Shown: positions 7,747-16,661, numbered from the stretch's first letter. The stretch is 64,000 nt of DNA from JBGLNJ01 sp964353405 (GCA_964353405.1 CAYGWJ010000121.1:1-64000), one strand, 5' to 3'. The notes: generated by a model not told the origin, from the sequence alone. Numbers and translations are program-made.

Positions 7747-8460
7747 CTATGCGACAAGTTCTTGCTGCAACCGCGCGACACGATCCGCCGTGTGTTCCAG
7801 TCGGATGCGCTGGCGCAGCAACGTGATATAGACGACGGTGAACGCGATGACGCAAAACGTGAGCGTCATGCCCATCTTGGCCGAGCCAAGCCCGGTCTCG
7901 AACTGCATCTTGCCCTGTGCCGCGCTGCTGGCGGCTAACAGCGCCGGGTGAATCGTCCGCAGGAAAAAGACTGAGGCAAACGTCAGTGGGACGGTGACAA
8001 AGCTGACGATGCCATACACGGCCGAAAAACGCGCGCGCCGCTGCGGGTCGTCCATCGCGCCGCGCAACATGAGATAGGCCAGGTACACCAACCAGGTGAT
8101 CGCCACCGTCGTCAGCCGCGCATCCCACGTCCACCAGGTGTTCCACACGGGCCGCGCCCATAGGCTGCCTGTCATCGCGCCCATCGTCAGGAACAGCGCA
8201 CCCAATTCCACGGACGACATGCCCACAATGTCCCACTTGCGGTCATTCGTCCGCAGGTACATCACCGAAGCGACCAGCGTGACAAAGAACGCCAAAAAGC
8301 CCACCCAGTCCACCGCCACGTGGAAGTAGAAAATGCGCTGGACTTCTTTCATCGTCAGTTCGGTCGGCGCCCACAGGAACACCAACACGAGCGACGTGAC
8401 CACCAGCACGGCGCTGGCAACGGCCAGTACGGTTCCGGTTGTATCCTTTGCCTGTTTCAT
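7747..8460 (-). CDS. ccmC: CcmC heme exporter/handling protein
   Basis: 237 residues, six predicted helices. It delivers heme to CcmE in system I cytochrome c maturation. The WWD tryptophan-rich motif is seen as WNTWWTWDARLTT, with conserved histidines flanking it (IFYFHVAVDW before, RTIHP after). ATG at 8460 (MKQAKDTTG) is chosen because AAGGAGGAG precedes it; the reading open to 8502 has no ribosome site. It lies 19 bases after ccmB. Confidence 0.93.
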   Translation of the reverse strand: MKQAKDTTGTVLAVASAVLVVTSLVLVFLWAPTELTMKEVQRIFYFHVAVDWVGFLAFFVTLVASVMYLRTNDRKWDIVGMSSVELGALFLTMGAMTGSLWARPVWNTWWTWDARLTTVAITWLVYLAYLMLRGAMDDPQRRARFSAVYGIVSFVTVPLTFASVFFLRTIHPALLAASSAAQGKMQFETGLGSAKMGMTLTFCVIAFTVVYITLLRQRIRLEHTADRVARLQQELVA

Positions 8461-8479
8461 GCTCCTCCTTCCTTCGACG

Positions 8480-9154
8480 TCACTCCTCCACGACGTACTC
8501 AAACACCATGAACGACACTGCCACGAGAATCACGTCAAACACGATCAGCAAATTGAGCCACTGCTGCCACTCGGACACCGGCAGGCCCATCATCGCGCCG
8601 GACGTGGCCTTGACGGCGGCAATCAGTTCCGGCATCGCCACCGGGAACAGCAAAATGGGCAGCATCACCTCCCGAGCGCGCGTGTTGACCGCCATCGAGC
8701 TGAGCAGCGTGCCCACACCCGCAAAACCGAGCGTCCCCAGCACGACGACGAGGATCACCCAAGGCTGAACGAGCGGCACATTGAAAAACACTACAAACAG
8801 TGGCAGGACGATCACTTCGACGATGAGCATGAACAACGCATTGCCCAACGCCTTGCCGAAAAAGATGGCGCTGCGATCCACCGGCGTCAATAGTAAACCA
8901 TCCAGGCAGCCCTTGTCCAACTCGACCGACAGCGAGCGATTCAGACCCAGCATTCCGGCAAAGACGATCGTCACCCATAGCGCGCCCGGCGTGGCTGTCT
9001 CGATAATGTTGCGCTCCGTCAGCTCCAACGCAAAGTTGAAAACGATGATGACCAGAATGCTGAACACGCCCATCGAGCTGAGCATCTCGCGCGTGCGGAG
9101 TTCAGCCGCGATGTCTTTGGCAATGATGGCGGCGACTTGTCTCAGATACGTCAT
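8480..9154 (-). CDS. ccmB: CcmB heme exporter permease
   Basis: 224-residue membrane subunit of the CcmAB ABC complex, which powers release of holo-CcmE from CcmC. About six helices. The family region LNRSLSVELDKGCLDGLLLTPVDRSAIFFGKALGN is well preserved. Its start overlaps the ccmA stop by four bases. Confidence 0.93.
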   Translation of the reverse strand: MTYLRQVAAIIAKDIAAELRTREMLSSMGVFSILVIIVFNFALELTERNIIETATPGALWVTIVFAGMLGLNRSLSVELDKGCLDGLLLTPVDRSAIFFGKALGNALFMLIVEVIVLPLFVVFFNVPLVQPWVILVVVLGTLGFAGVGTLLSSMAVNTRAREVMLPILLFPVAMPELIAAVKATSGAMMGLPVSEWQQWLNLLIVFDVILVAVSFMVFEYVVEE

Positions 9155-9846
9155 AGAGTGTGCTGACGATACGCTTGCAGAAACGCCGCGGTGTTCAACT
9201 CGCTTCGATTGGCCTCAAACACCACCCGGCCCTTGGCCAGAATCACCACGCGGTCGGCCACGGCCAGGCCACGCTCCAGGTCGTGCGTCGTCATGACGAC
9301 GGTGCGCCCTTCGGTGCCGACGCTGGACATGACCGCTTCCAGCCGTGCGGCGGCATCCTGGTCGAGACCCGTATACGGCTCGTCGAGCAGCATCAGTGAC
9401 GGACGATGGAGCACAGCCCGTGCGATGGCGAGCCGTTGCTGCATTCCGCGCGATAAAGTCCGCACCGGGTCGCGGCGGCGCTGCGCCAGCCCGACCATCT
9501 CCAGCACCTCCGTGATGCGAGCGTCGAGGCCGGCCACGTCATACATGCGTCCATAAAAGCGCAAGTTCTCTTCGGCGGAAAGGTCGCCATACAGCAGCGT
9601 CTGATGGCTGACCAGGCCGATGCTCCGGCGCGCATCCGCCGCGCCCTTGGGCAGCTCGTGCCCGGCGATCTTGACGTGACCCAATGTCGGGCGCGAGAGC
9701 GTCGCCAGGATGCGCAACAACGTCGTCTTGCCCGCGCCGTTCGGACCGACGAGCGTGACGAACTGCCCCTCCGGCACGGACAGGTTCACACCGCGCAGCG
9801 CCGTGGTCGGTCCAAAGGATTTGACGAGACTATTGACTTTTATCAC
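9151..9846 (-). CDS. ccmA: CcmA heme exporter ATPase
   Basis: 231-residue ABC ATPase. Walker A is VGPNGAGKTTLLR, the signature LSRGMQQRLAIARA, Walker B SLMLLDEPYTGLD and the switch His in TTHDLERG. It partners with CcmB in the same operon (4-base overlap), which together with ccmC-F identifies it as CcmA rather than a general transporter ATPase. Confidence 0.93.
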   Translation of the reverse strand: MIKVNSLVKSFGPTTALRGVNLSVPEGQFVTLVGPNGAGKTTLLRILATLSRPTLGHVKIAGHELPKGAADARRSIGLVSHQTLLYGDLSAEENLRFYGRMYDVAGLDARITEVLEMVGLAQRRRDPVRTLSRGMQQRLAIARAVLHRPSLMLLDEPYTGLDQDAAARLEAVMSSVGTEGRTVVMTTHDLERGLAVADRVVILAKGRVVFEANRSELNTAAFLQAYRQHTL

Positions 9847-9909
9847 CAGCCGGTATCCATCAGACGAATGACCAGGGACAAGGGGCCTATACTCGTCCGT
9901 CGTCTTGCG

Positions 9910-11820
9910 TCATTCGGTCATCAACTCTTGCAGTTCCGCCTTGAGTGTGGCACGCTGCTGGCGGTATTCCTTGTCCTGGATGCGGCCCGCTTCAAAGTCA
10001 TCATCCAATTGGGCAATGGCGTCCAGCAATTCATCTTGTTCTGCTTCCACATCTTGTACTTCTTCTTCGACCCCTTCCGCTTGCCGACGTTGCCTCAACC
10101 AGACAAAGGCGACAATCGCCACAGCCACCAGCAACAAAGCCGCGGCAACGATGAGAATAGGCGAAGCTGTCTGGCTGGTAGGGGCCGTCGTGCCAGACGC
10201 AGAAGCGCTCGGCGCGCCACTGAGTTGAAGCGCAAGGCTCGCTCCGGCAGCCAGGTCGCTGCCGACAAAATTGACCATGTTGCCGCCCTGTGTGGGGCGC
10301 GTGCCTGACTCGGTCAACTGCGGGCTGGTCAGCTTGGCGCCACCTTCGGGCACCAAGACGTTGATACTTTTCACCGGATACGCCATGGGCACTTGCAGGT
10401 CAAGCTTTTTGGCATCGTAAGGCAAATCATACGAAACGAGAACCTGCGTCGTGCCGGCGCCGGGCGCAACCGCTTCCGTGTCCGCAAAGCCGTTATCCAG
10501 CGACTTGTAGCGTCCACCTAGTTCGCCATCCATAAAGCGGAGGCCTGTCGCGCCGGCAGGCAGTTGGAAGCGCGCTGAAAGCCCATCCGAGCCGATGTAG
10601 GCGCGGTCGCCTGTGTTGGACACGACGTACACCACTCCAACGGTCGTGCTGCCCGGCGACACAAAATCAAAGAACATGTGCATCTGTGCGATGCTGATAG
10701 TGGCGGCATCCGCCGTCGTCTCGTAAACCGTGATCGGCGCCGTCAGCGTCAGGCCGCCGTGAGCAAACGACAGCGCCTCACTCGTATAGATCGCCTTCAG
10801 GTATTCAGCCTGGAGGCCATACATGATCGGCGTCGAGGCGTCGAGCTTGTCGAACACAAACTGGCCCTTTGCGTCTGCGGCAAGCGTACGCGTGAACATG
10901 AGGCTTGAGCCATCGGGCGAAAGCGCGTACAACGTCACCGGCAAATTGCCTGGCGGCTTGCCGCCCGGCGTGCCATTCACAAACGAACCCATGATAGTCG
11001 CTTCGCCTTTGGGCGCGGCGATCTTGACCAAGTCCATCGAAAGCGAACGAACGTAATCGGCGGCAGCCTGCCGATCGGCCTGACTCACACCGGCCAAGCC
11101 CGGCATCGCACCCTTACCATTCGCGATGGCGCGATGTACGGCATCGACGGCATCGAGATCAGACTGCGATTTGCTTACCATCTTGCTCGCATCCGAGATA
11201 TCCGGCGTGGCCGTGTTGTCGGACTTGCCCGTCGCGCCGTGGCATGAGGCACATTTGTCCGTGTAAACGGCTTTGCCCCGGTCCAGTTGATCTTGCGGAA
11301 TGGACAGCGTGTAGAGATACGCCACCACATCCCAACGATCCTCCGCCGTGAGACTGGTGAAAGGCGGCATTCCCCTTTGGAGCCGGCCGTTCGAAATCAC
11401 ATTGAACCAATCGGTCGGTTTGACCGTGCGCACAAAAGCCACATCGGCCAGGTCTGGAAACTTGCCTCCCATGTTTGCGACGATCTGCTGGCTCTGAGGG
11501 CCATCGCCCTTGCCCGCTGCGCCGTGGCAGGCCAGGCAACGCGCTTCATATACGCCCTGCCCTCTTTGCGCGGCAGGCTGCCGTTGAGGGAGTGCCACCG
11601 GCACAGGTGCGCCGGCTGTCGGGATATCCACAGGCGGCAGCGTGCCCACGGGCTGTGCAGCGGCAGAGGTCGGTTGTGCTGCCCGCGTCGCGGCCGCGCC
11701 CGGCGGCGGAACGATCGGCGTGACGGGGCCTTGAGGCAACTCGCCGGCGGTGTTGCAGGACGAGAGAACAAAGAGCGCCACAAGAGCGAATACAACCAGG
11801 GTCAAACGCAGATTTTTCAA
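9910..11820 (-). CDS. Diheme c-type cytochrome lipoprotein with C-terminal membrane anchor
   Basis: 636-residue exported protein. A TTG at 11820 is the likely start: it overlaps the upstream stop as TTGA, has GGAGG seven bases upstream, and gives a clean lipoprotein signal (MKNLRLTLVVFALVALF, lipobox LSSC). Two class I cytochrome c domains follow (CLACHG and CASCHG, heme ligand Met probably in GMPPFTS and AMPG). Next come carboxypeptidase-like beta domains, then a membrane helix (PILIVAAALLLVAVAIVAFVWL) and a charged C-terminal helical tail. It sits within the ccm operon between the CcmI-like gene and ccmA. Its role may be as acceptor or test substrate of maturation, or a separate electron carrier; the sequence does not decide. 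Confidence 0.85.
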   Translation of the reverse strand: MKNLRLTLVVFALVALFVLSSCNTAGELPQGPVTPIVPPPGAAATRAAQPTSAAAQPVGTLPPVDIPTAGAPVPVALPQRQPAAQRGQGVYEARCLACHGAAGKGDGPQSQQIVANMGGKFPDLADVAFVRTVKPTDWFNVISNGRLQRGMPPFTSLTAEDRWDVVAYLYTLSIPQDQLDRGKAVYTDKCASCHGATGKSDNTATPDISDASKMVSKSQSDLDAVDAVHRAIANGKGAMPGLAGVSQADRQAAADYVRSLSMDLVKIAAPKGEATIMGSFVNGTPGGKPPGNLPVTLYALSPDGSSLMFTRTLAADAKGQFVFDKLDASTPIMYGLQAEYLKAIYTSEALSFAHGGLTLTAPITVYETTADAATISIAQMHMFFDFVSPGSTTVGVVYVVSNTGDRAYIGSDGLSARFQLPAGATGLRFMDGELGGRYKSLDNGFADTEAVAPGAGTTQVLVSYDLPYDAKKLDLQVPMAYPVKSINVLVPEGGAKLTSPQLTESGTRPTQGGNMVNFVGSDLAAGASLALQLSGAPSASASGTTAPTSQTASPILIVAAALLLVAVAIVAFVWLRQRRQAEGVEEEVQDVEAEQDELLDAIAQLDDDFEAGRIQDKEYRQQRATLKAELQELMTE

Positions 11821-12353
11821 CGAGTTGCCTCCACGGTCAACGCTGCGCCGCACCTGGCGCAGAATCGGTCAGATGGGTCAATGGGCCGACCACACTTGGG
11901 ACATTGTGGATTACGGAACGCGGATTGCGGCGCACCGCTGGCCGATTGACGACGAGCGCGAACAGCGACTTCGATGTCGTCTTCTTTCGGCGCGGACGGC
12001 GCAGTCTTGGCCTTGCGCCTTGCCTGCACGGCCGCTTCGATTTCATCTGCGACCGCCGCTGGCGTTTTGCGGTCATCGCCCAGCGCATCCAACTCTTTCA
12101 GAATCTCGACACCGCGCGCCGCGTACTTTTCCCGCGTCGCACGATAATCCACTTCACGCAGCTTGCCGGTCTGAAAATCAAAGTCCAGGTCACGCAGCGC
12201 AGTGAGCACCGTATTGCGTTCAGCCTGCAGTTTCTCTCGCAAAGATTCTTCCGACACGGCGATCACGCGCGACCTGGCAGTGAACGGCGCGGCGACATAG
12301 ACCGCCACAATCACCACCATCGTCAAACCAATCAATGCTACGACGATTTCCAT
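11817..12353 (-). CDS. CcmI-like protein with C-terminal zinc ribbon
   Basis: 178 residues. One N-terminal helix (EIVVALIGLTMVVIVAVYVAAPF), then a coiled helix of the CcmI type (LREKLQAERNTVLTALRDLDFDFQTGKLREVDYRATREKY), a charged linker, and a zinc-ribbon end CPKCGRP..FCARCGAAL. CcmI helps CcmH/F hold apocytochrome; the position next to ccmH and the thioredoxin supports a related role. The linker before the ribbon (SASGAPQSAFRNPQ) is encoded by a word-like repeat (about 11910-11945). Confidence 0.75.
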   Translation of the reverse strand: MEIVVALIGLTMVVIVAVYVAAPFTARSRVIAVSEESLREKLQAERNTVLTALRDLDFDFQTGKLREVDYRATREKYAARGVEILKELDALGDDRKTPAAVADEIEAAVQARRKAKTAPSAPKEDDIEVAVRARRQSASGAPQSAFRNPQCPKCGRPIDPSDRFCARCGAALTVEATR

Positions 12354-12360
12354 AGAGCCT

Positions 12361-12930
12361 CTACTTTGCCAGCGCCTTGTCCAGTTCGGCCACCAGTTCG
12401 GCTTCGCTCATCGGCGCGATCTTGAACAATACAATGTTGCCCTGGCGATCCACCAAAAAAGATTCCGGCACGCCCTGGATGTGATACTTGGGCGAAATCT
12501 TGGTGCCCAAGTCAGGGCCATTCAGGTACGTTACGCCAAACTTTTTGAGATAGTCGAGTGCTGCCGGTTCGGTGTCCACATAGTCAATACCCAGGAACAC
12601 AACGCCCTTGTCGCGATATTGCCGCCAGACCTTTTCCAGTGCGGGCTGTTCTTCAGCACACGGCACGCACCAACTGGCCCAAAAGTTGATAAACACCACC
12701 TTGCCGCGCAAGACAGACAACTTGACCTCCGGCTGGCCCGAACCGCCATCGTAGCCAGGATACACCTTGAGCGTAAAATCGGGCGCGATGCCGGACTTGG
12801 GCTGCGAGGCATTCCGCGCGCGCAGTTGGAGTGCCAGCACAATCACCAGGCCGACGACGCCCAACAACGCAACGGCGCGCCAGATCGAGCTGACTGTCTT
12901 TCTAGATGTAATCACGGCTGTTCCACTCAT
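12361..12930 (-). CDS. TlpA/ResA/CcmG thiol-disulfide oxidoreductase
   Basis: 189-residue membrane-anchored thioredoxin. An N-terminal helix (VALLGVVGLVIVLALQL) is followed by a TlpA-type domain with active site WASWCVPCAEEQ, the insertion FLGIDYVDTEPAALDYLKKFG and cis-Pro in VPESFLVDRQG. It reduces the CxxCH cysteines of apocytochromes outside the membrane, fed by CcdA. Its start overlaps ccmH by four bases. Confidence 0.92.
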   Translation of the reverse strand: MSGTAVITSRKTVSSIWRAVALLGVVGLVIVLALQLRARNASQPKSGIAPDFTLKVYPGYDGGSGQPEVKLSVLRGKVVFINFWASWCVPCAEEQPALEKVWRQYRDKGVVFLGIDYVDTEPAALDYLKKFGVTYLNGPDLGTKISPKYHIQGVPESFLVDRQGNIVLFKIAPMSEAELVAELDKALAK

Positions 12931-13400
12931 CGCATTTCCTCAAGCTCGCGTTCCAATCGCTGGCGGTATTCATCCGCCGAATCGGGCACGGCCGGCGTTT
13001 CTACTTTCACCCTGGAAGGTTGAGCCGTCATGCGCCGCAAGACGACGACCAGAATCGCCACGCCCGCGATCAGCCCCACGATGGGCAAAATCCACACCAG
13101 CCCGGTAAAGCCTCCGCGCGGAGGCTCTTGCAGCACGCGGTCGCCATAGGTGGCCTGAAAGTAATTGATGATCTGCTGCGGCGTTTCACCGGTCGAGAGT
13201 TTTTGCCGGATCAGGTCACGCCACTGCGAGCACGCCTGCGTCTCGCACACGTCCAGCGGCACGTTCTCGCACACCGGGCAGTTGAGCTTTTTGGCGACCG
13301 CGTTCACCTGGTCATCCGTCACCTGCCGGCCCTGCGCGGCGGCGATGCCGGCGACGAGCAAACTCGTCAACACGGCTGCCAGCAAAACGAACCCCCACAC
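12927..13400 (-). CDS. ccmH: CcmH apocytochrome thiol protein
   Basis: 157 residues with a signal/anchor helix at each end. The active site is KKLNCPVCENVPLDVCETQACSQWRDLIRQKL, matching the CcmH LRCxxC region, here with LNCPVC. The C-terminal part has a membrane helix (GLVWILPIVGLIAGVAILVVV). The likely GTG start lacks a clear ribosome site; the 110 bases upstream are filled with word repeats. It presents reduced apocytochrome to CcmF. Confidence 0.9.
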   Translation of the reverse strand: MWGFVLLAAVLTSLLVAGIAAAQGRQVTDDQVNAVAKKLNCPVCENVPLDVCETQACSQWRDLIRQKLSTGETPQQIINYFQATYGDRVLQEPPRGGFTGLVWILPIVGLIAGVAILVVVLRRMTAQPSRVKVETPAVPDSADEYRQRLERELEEMR

Positions 13401-13406
13401 TGTTTT

Positions 13407-13512
13407 GCGTGATGCGTGCCATGTGCTGCGTGCTACGTGATGCGCGCTTCTCGTGTGACCTGGGCTCTGCGACTTGCATCCTGCCTCTTGCCTCTTGCAT
13501 CTTGCTACCTCG
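13407..13512. repeat. Word-like repeats between ccmF and ccmH
   Basis: The gap holds two blocks of imperfect 7-9 base repeats: GTGATGCGTGCCATGTGCTG-type words (13407-13441) and CTTGCATCCTGCCTCTTGC-type words (13473-13507). The second block matches the words at 52991-53018. The adjacent C-terminus of CcmF (ERKALSVERRALKA) is itself encoded by a similar repeat. Confidence 0.5.
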
Positions 13513-15636
13513 TTATGCCTGTGCGGCTTTTAACGCTCTGCGCTCCACACTCAACGCTTTGCGCTCTTCGGCGGCATCCGGCCATGCGGCTACCAGCGTG
13601 CCCAGGATAAACACCAGCCCACCCAGCCACAGCCAGTTGACCAACGGATTGATGAACACCTTGAACGTCGCCAGCGAACCGTCACTTTCCCAACCGCCCA
13701 ACAGAACGTACAGGTCTTCTTTCATCGAGCTGAGCAGCGCGGGCGGCGTCATCCGCTCTCCGTTTGTGTATTGCTCCTGGTAGGGACGCATCGTCGTCAG
13801 GAGCTTGCCATTCTGCGAAACCTCCACGCGCGCCGAGACAATGATCTTGTCCGCCTGGCCCGAAGGCACCAACTCTAACTGCCGAAACGTGATCTGGTAC
13901 CCGCCGATGGACAGCGACCGGCCGACGGACAGCGCCTGTTGCGTCTCTTGCTGATACAGATGCGTCCCAAGGATGCCCACACCCATCAGTACGATGCCGG
14001 CATGCACCAGGTAACCTCCATAGCGCCGCCGATTGCGCCCGATGAGATTCCACAGCGCAACCGGCCAGCTTTCACCCGTGGACTTGTGCCGCGCGCGCAC
14101 GCCGCGCGCGTACTCTGCCACGATGATCACGCCCGCATAGATCACCAGCGCAAAGCCCAACAAAGCCGCCCAGTTGTGAATGCCCAGCACATAGATGATG
14201 ACCACGGCCACCAGCGTGGCCGGGCCGGGGAGGTAAAGCGCGCTCTTGCCCAGCGCCTGAGGCGAAGCCGCTCGCCACGAAATGAGCGGCGCAATCCCCA
14301 TCAGCAGCACAAGCGGAACGAGCAATGGACCCACCACGCTCTGATAGTACGGCGCGCCCACCGTGATCTTGTTGTCGGTGAACAACTCGGAGAAAATCGG
14401 AAAGTACGTGCCGATGGCAACCGCCAGATTGACGATGAGGAACAAGGCATTCTGCGCGATAAAGGCCGCCTCGCGCGAAAGCAGACTATCGAGCTTGTTC
14501 TCGCTCTTGAGATCGTCCAGCCGAGCCAGCAGCAAACCGATCGAGCCGACCAGCATCACGCCCGTGAAGGCGAGGAACGGCACGCCGATGGACGAGCGGG
14601 CGAACGAGTGCACCGACGAGATGACACCCGTGCGGGTGATGAACGTGCCGAGGATAACCTGCGCGAAGGTGAGAATGATGAGGAACATGTTCCACGTCTT
14701 GAACATCCCGCGCTTTTCCTGGATCATCACCGAATGCAAAAACGCCGTGCCGGAAATCCACGGCATGAGCGCGGCATTTTCGACCGCGTCCCAGCCCCAA
14801 TAGCCGCCCCAGCCCAACACGTCATACGCCCAACGCATTCCCAGCAAAAGACCGATGCCGAGAAACAACCAGGCCATCAATGTCCAGCGGCGCGTGGTGC
14901 GAATCCAGGCATCATTCGTCTTGCCGGTGATGAGCGCCGCCATTGCAAACGAATACGGGATCGTGAATCCGACAAATCCGAGGTACAGGAAGGGCGGGTG
15001 CGCGATCATGCCAGGATGACGCAAGAGTGGAGCAAGTCCTTGTCCATCCAGAGGCGTATACGGCAGTGAGCCAAGCGGCGCGAACAAAGTCTGTGCGATA
15101 CCCGAAAAGCCGATGCTGCTCAAAGTGCTGAACAAGCCGCTGGCGCCCAAGACGGCGCCGACAATGTCGCCCGTTGGCGTTTGCCACAACTTGGCAAAGG
15201 GATTCGCAAACAACACGACCAACGCGATAAAGAACGCTTGCGTGATTTCGGCGACGGCGATGACGTAAGCCATCAGGTCGCGGTTCTTGTCCCACTTGCG
15301 CGCCATCACACCCGCGACGAACATTGACATCAACCACGACCAGAACAACAGCGATCCATTTTGTCCGCCCCATAAAGCCGTGATCTTTAATATCGCGGGC
15401 GTAGAAATACTGGTCACATGCGCGGTGTACTCGAGGCGGAAATTATTGGTGAGATTAGAGTAGATGATCAACAGTGCGGACAGCGTCAACAATGGAGTGA
15501 TCACCAGCACTGCGTTGCGTGCGCTCTTGACCCAATCTTCCCGATGGCTCCGCGCGCCGTGTATCGCCGCCGCGATGGCGTAAACGCTTGCCACCAAAGC
15601 CAACAAGAGCGAAATCAATCCAATGTCGGTTATCAT
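13513..15636 (-). CDS. ccmF: CcmF cytochrome c heme lyase
   Basis: 707-residue polytopic protein that, with CcmH, attaches heme to CxxCH sites. The WWD signature is WGGYWGWDAVENAALMPWI; the flanking histidines (RHPGMIAHPPFLYLG and GTAFLHSVMIQEKRG) and the ITRTGVISSVHSFARSSIG region are intact. The periplasmic C-terminal domain and last helix (LVNWLWLGGLVFILGTLVAAWPD) are present. The final 15 residues look repeat-derived. Confidence 0.95.
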   Translation of the reverse strand: MITDIGLISLLLALVASVYAIAAAIHGARSHREDWVKSARNAVLVITPLLTLSALLIIYSNLTNNFRLEYTAHVTSISTPAILKITALWGGQNGSLLFWSWLMSMFVAGVMARKWDKNRDLMAYVIAVAEITQAFFIALVVLFANPFAKLWQTPTGDIVGAVLGASGLFSTLSSIGFSGIAQTLFAPLGSLPYTPLDGQGLAPLLRHPGMIAHPPFLYLGFVGFTIPYSFAMAALITGKTNDAWIRTTRRWTLMAWLFLGIGLLLGMRWAYDVLGWGGYWGWDAVENAALMPWISGTAFLHSVMIQEKRGMFKTWNMFLIILTFAQVILGTFITRTGVISSVHSFARSSIGVPFLAFTGVMLVGSIGLLLARLDDLKSENKLDSLLSREAAFIAQNALFLIVNLAVAIGTYFPIFSELFTDNKITVGAPYYQSVVGPLLVPLVLLMGIAPLISWRAASPQALGKSALYLPGPATLVAVVIIYVLGIHNWAALLGFALVIYAGVIIVAEYARGVRARHKSTGESWPVALWNLIGRNRRRYGGYLVHAGIVLMGVGILGTHLYQQETQQALSVGRSLSIGGYQITFRQLELVPSGQADKIIVSARVEVSQNGKLLTTMRPYQEQYTNGERMTPPALLSSMKEDLYVLLGGWESDGSLATFKVFINPLVNWLWLGGLVFILGTLVAAWPDAAEERKALSVERRALKAAQA

Positions 15637-15718
15637 TCACAGCCTCCACACAAACAAAAACGTAAAACGCCAAGAGCTGACCCTTGCGTTTTACGCTCCA
15701 CATCGTACGGTTCTACAC

Positions 15719-16153
15719 TTATTTGCTGGCCGGTGTCGGAGTGGGGAGTTGGTCTTCGTAACGAGTAGGACACTTGAGCAGCAAGTTGCTGGCGACAAAG
15801 GTCCCATCAGAGTTGAGCTTGCCCTCGGCAATCGCCTGGGCCTCGTGCTGCAACAGGTCCGGCTTGGGGCCGGTGTAGAGAATCTTGAGCGAGTCCACCT
15901 TGACCGTTGAGTTCAGCTCTTCGTGAGTGTCCACGATATTGAAGGACAGTCTGGAAGCCTGCGGGTTGTAGGCAATCGTGTCGCCCATCACAAAGCCGGA
16001 TACGCGCAAGCTGCGGCCCGTCATGGCCTGCCCCTTGTCGCGTACCTCTTTGACTGTGAGGTAATACTGGGCCGAGCTGGAAATACTTGACACAATCAAA
16101 TAGACTACCGCGGCTGCCACCACAATTCCACCGATCCAAAACTTGGCGCGCAT
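15719..16153 (-). CDS. ccmE: CcmE heme chaperone, cysteine variant
   Basis: 144-residue membrane-anchored OB-fold protein that carries heme between CcmC and CcmF. ATG at 16153 has an AGGAGG site; a longer reading starts at 16225. The heme-binding motif is LLLKCPTRYED: Cys128-x3-Tyr132, instead of the His-x3-Tyr of E. coli CcmE. Cys-type CcmE proteins are known from Desulfovibrio and archaea. It is the first gene of the ccm operon. Confidence 0.92.
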   Translation of the reverse strand: MRAKFWIGGIVVAAAVVYLIVSSISSSAQYYLTVKEVRDKGQAMTGRSLRVSGFVMGDTIAYNPQASRLSFNIVDTHEELNSTVKVDSLKILYTGPKPDLLQHEAQAIAEGKLNSDGTFVASNLLLKCPTRYEDQLPTPTPASK

Positions 16154-16207
16154 AAGCCTCCTGCTAATGTGACCCATCACTTGCCGCAAGTTGCGGAAAT
16201 CACATTG

Positions 16208-16236
16208 ACTATACCACATCGGCAAACCTGTGTCAA
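16208..16236 (-). promoter_or_regulatory. Strong promoter of the ccm operon
   Basis: On the minus strand: -35 TTGACA (16231-16236), 17-base spacer, -10 TATAGT (16208-16213). The start point would be near 16201, giving a leader of about 50 bases with a small palindrome (CCGCAACTTGCGG) before the ccmE ribosome site. It diverges from the cytochrome promoter at 16352-16379. Confidence 0.8.
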
Positions 16237-16351
16237 AATGCTATTGTGACGGTTGACATCCCGGCCAATCTGCCTAGTTCAAATGGGGGAACACCCCCAT
16301 AAACTACGCATAAACATGATATATGTCACATCTTGTCACGTCAAATGTCAC

Positions 16352-16379
16352 TTGGAATAGTGAATTCCGGTGCTATAAT
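16352..16379 (+). promoter_or_regulatory. Extended -10 promoter of the multiheme cytochrome cluster
   Basis: -35 TTGGAA (16352-16357), 16-base spacer, extended -10 TGCTATAAT with the -10 box at 16374-16379. Predicted start near 16386. It points at the decaheme gene at 16662 through a leader of about 275 bases. Confidence 0.75.
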
Positions 16380-16385
16380 GGGGGC

Positions 16386-16661
16386 ATTCCCCCATAGGCA
16401 TGGGGGTAAACCACGTACGCACACGTAGTTTACTCGGTTAGATTCCCTGCAAACTGGGGAAAGCAACCGGTCTGGTGGACGCGGGTTGCAAATTGATGAT
16501 AAAGGTGGCAAAACGTATGACAAGAGGTTTGCCAGTCGTATGTCATGTTGGCGACTAGCAAACCAAAGGCAAGCCGAGTTTCTACGTTTCGGGGCGAAAG
16601 TCGCCCCCCTTTGTCTTCCGCACCAAACTATTGATTCAACCTGAAAAGGAAGGAAAGAAAA
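16386..16661 (+). ncRNA. Structured 5' leader of the decaheme cytochrome gene (riboswitch-like candidate)
   Basis: Stretch without a gene that can fold strongly. First comes a hairpin CCCCCAT-aggc-ATGGGGG (16390-16407). Then a domain closed by CGTAG/CTACG and CTCGG/CCGAG (16424-16437 with 16574-16586) that encloses several stems: TCCC/GGGGA, GCAACC/GGTTGC (from about 16464), and a long hairpin GGTTTGC..AGTCG/CGACT..GCAAACC (about 16527-16563). Last, a GC-rich hairpin GGGGCGA-aag-TCGCCCC (16591-16607) is followed by CCTTTGTCTT, which could be a weak terminator. The ribosome site AAGGAAGG precedes the ATG. I could not match it to a known riboswitch class. Confidence 0.5.

Noticed and set aside
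13939..15069. Long plus-strand open frame of 376 codons opposite ccmF
   Set aside because: It is a shadow of ccmF: high-GC codon pattern, Arg/His-rich nonsense composition, no domain.
16386..16661. Assignment of the leader to a c-di-GMP, cobalamin or SAM riboswitch
   Set aside because: The conserved cores of those classes were looked for and not found; only a generic structured RNA is supported.
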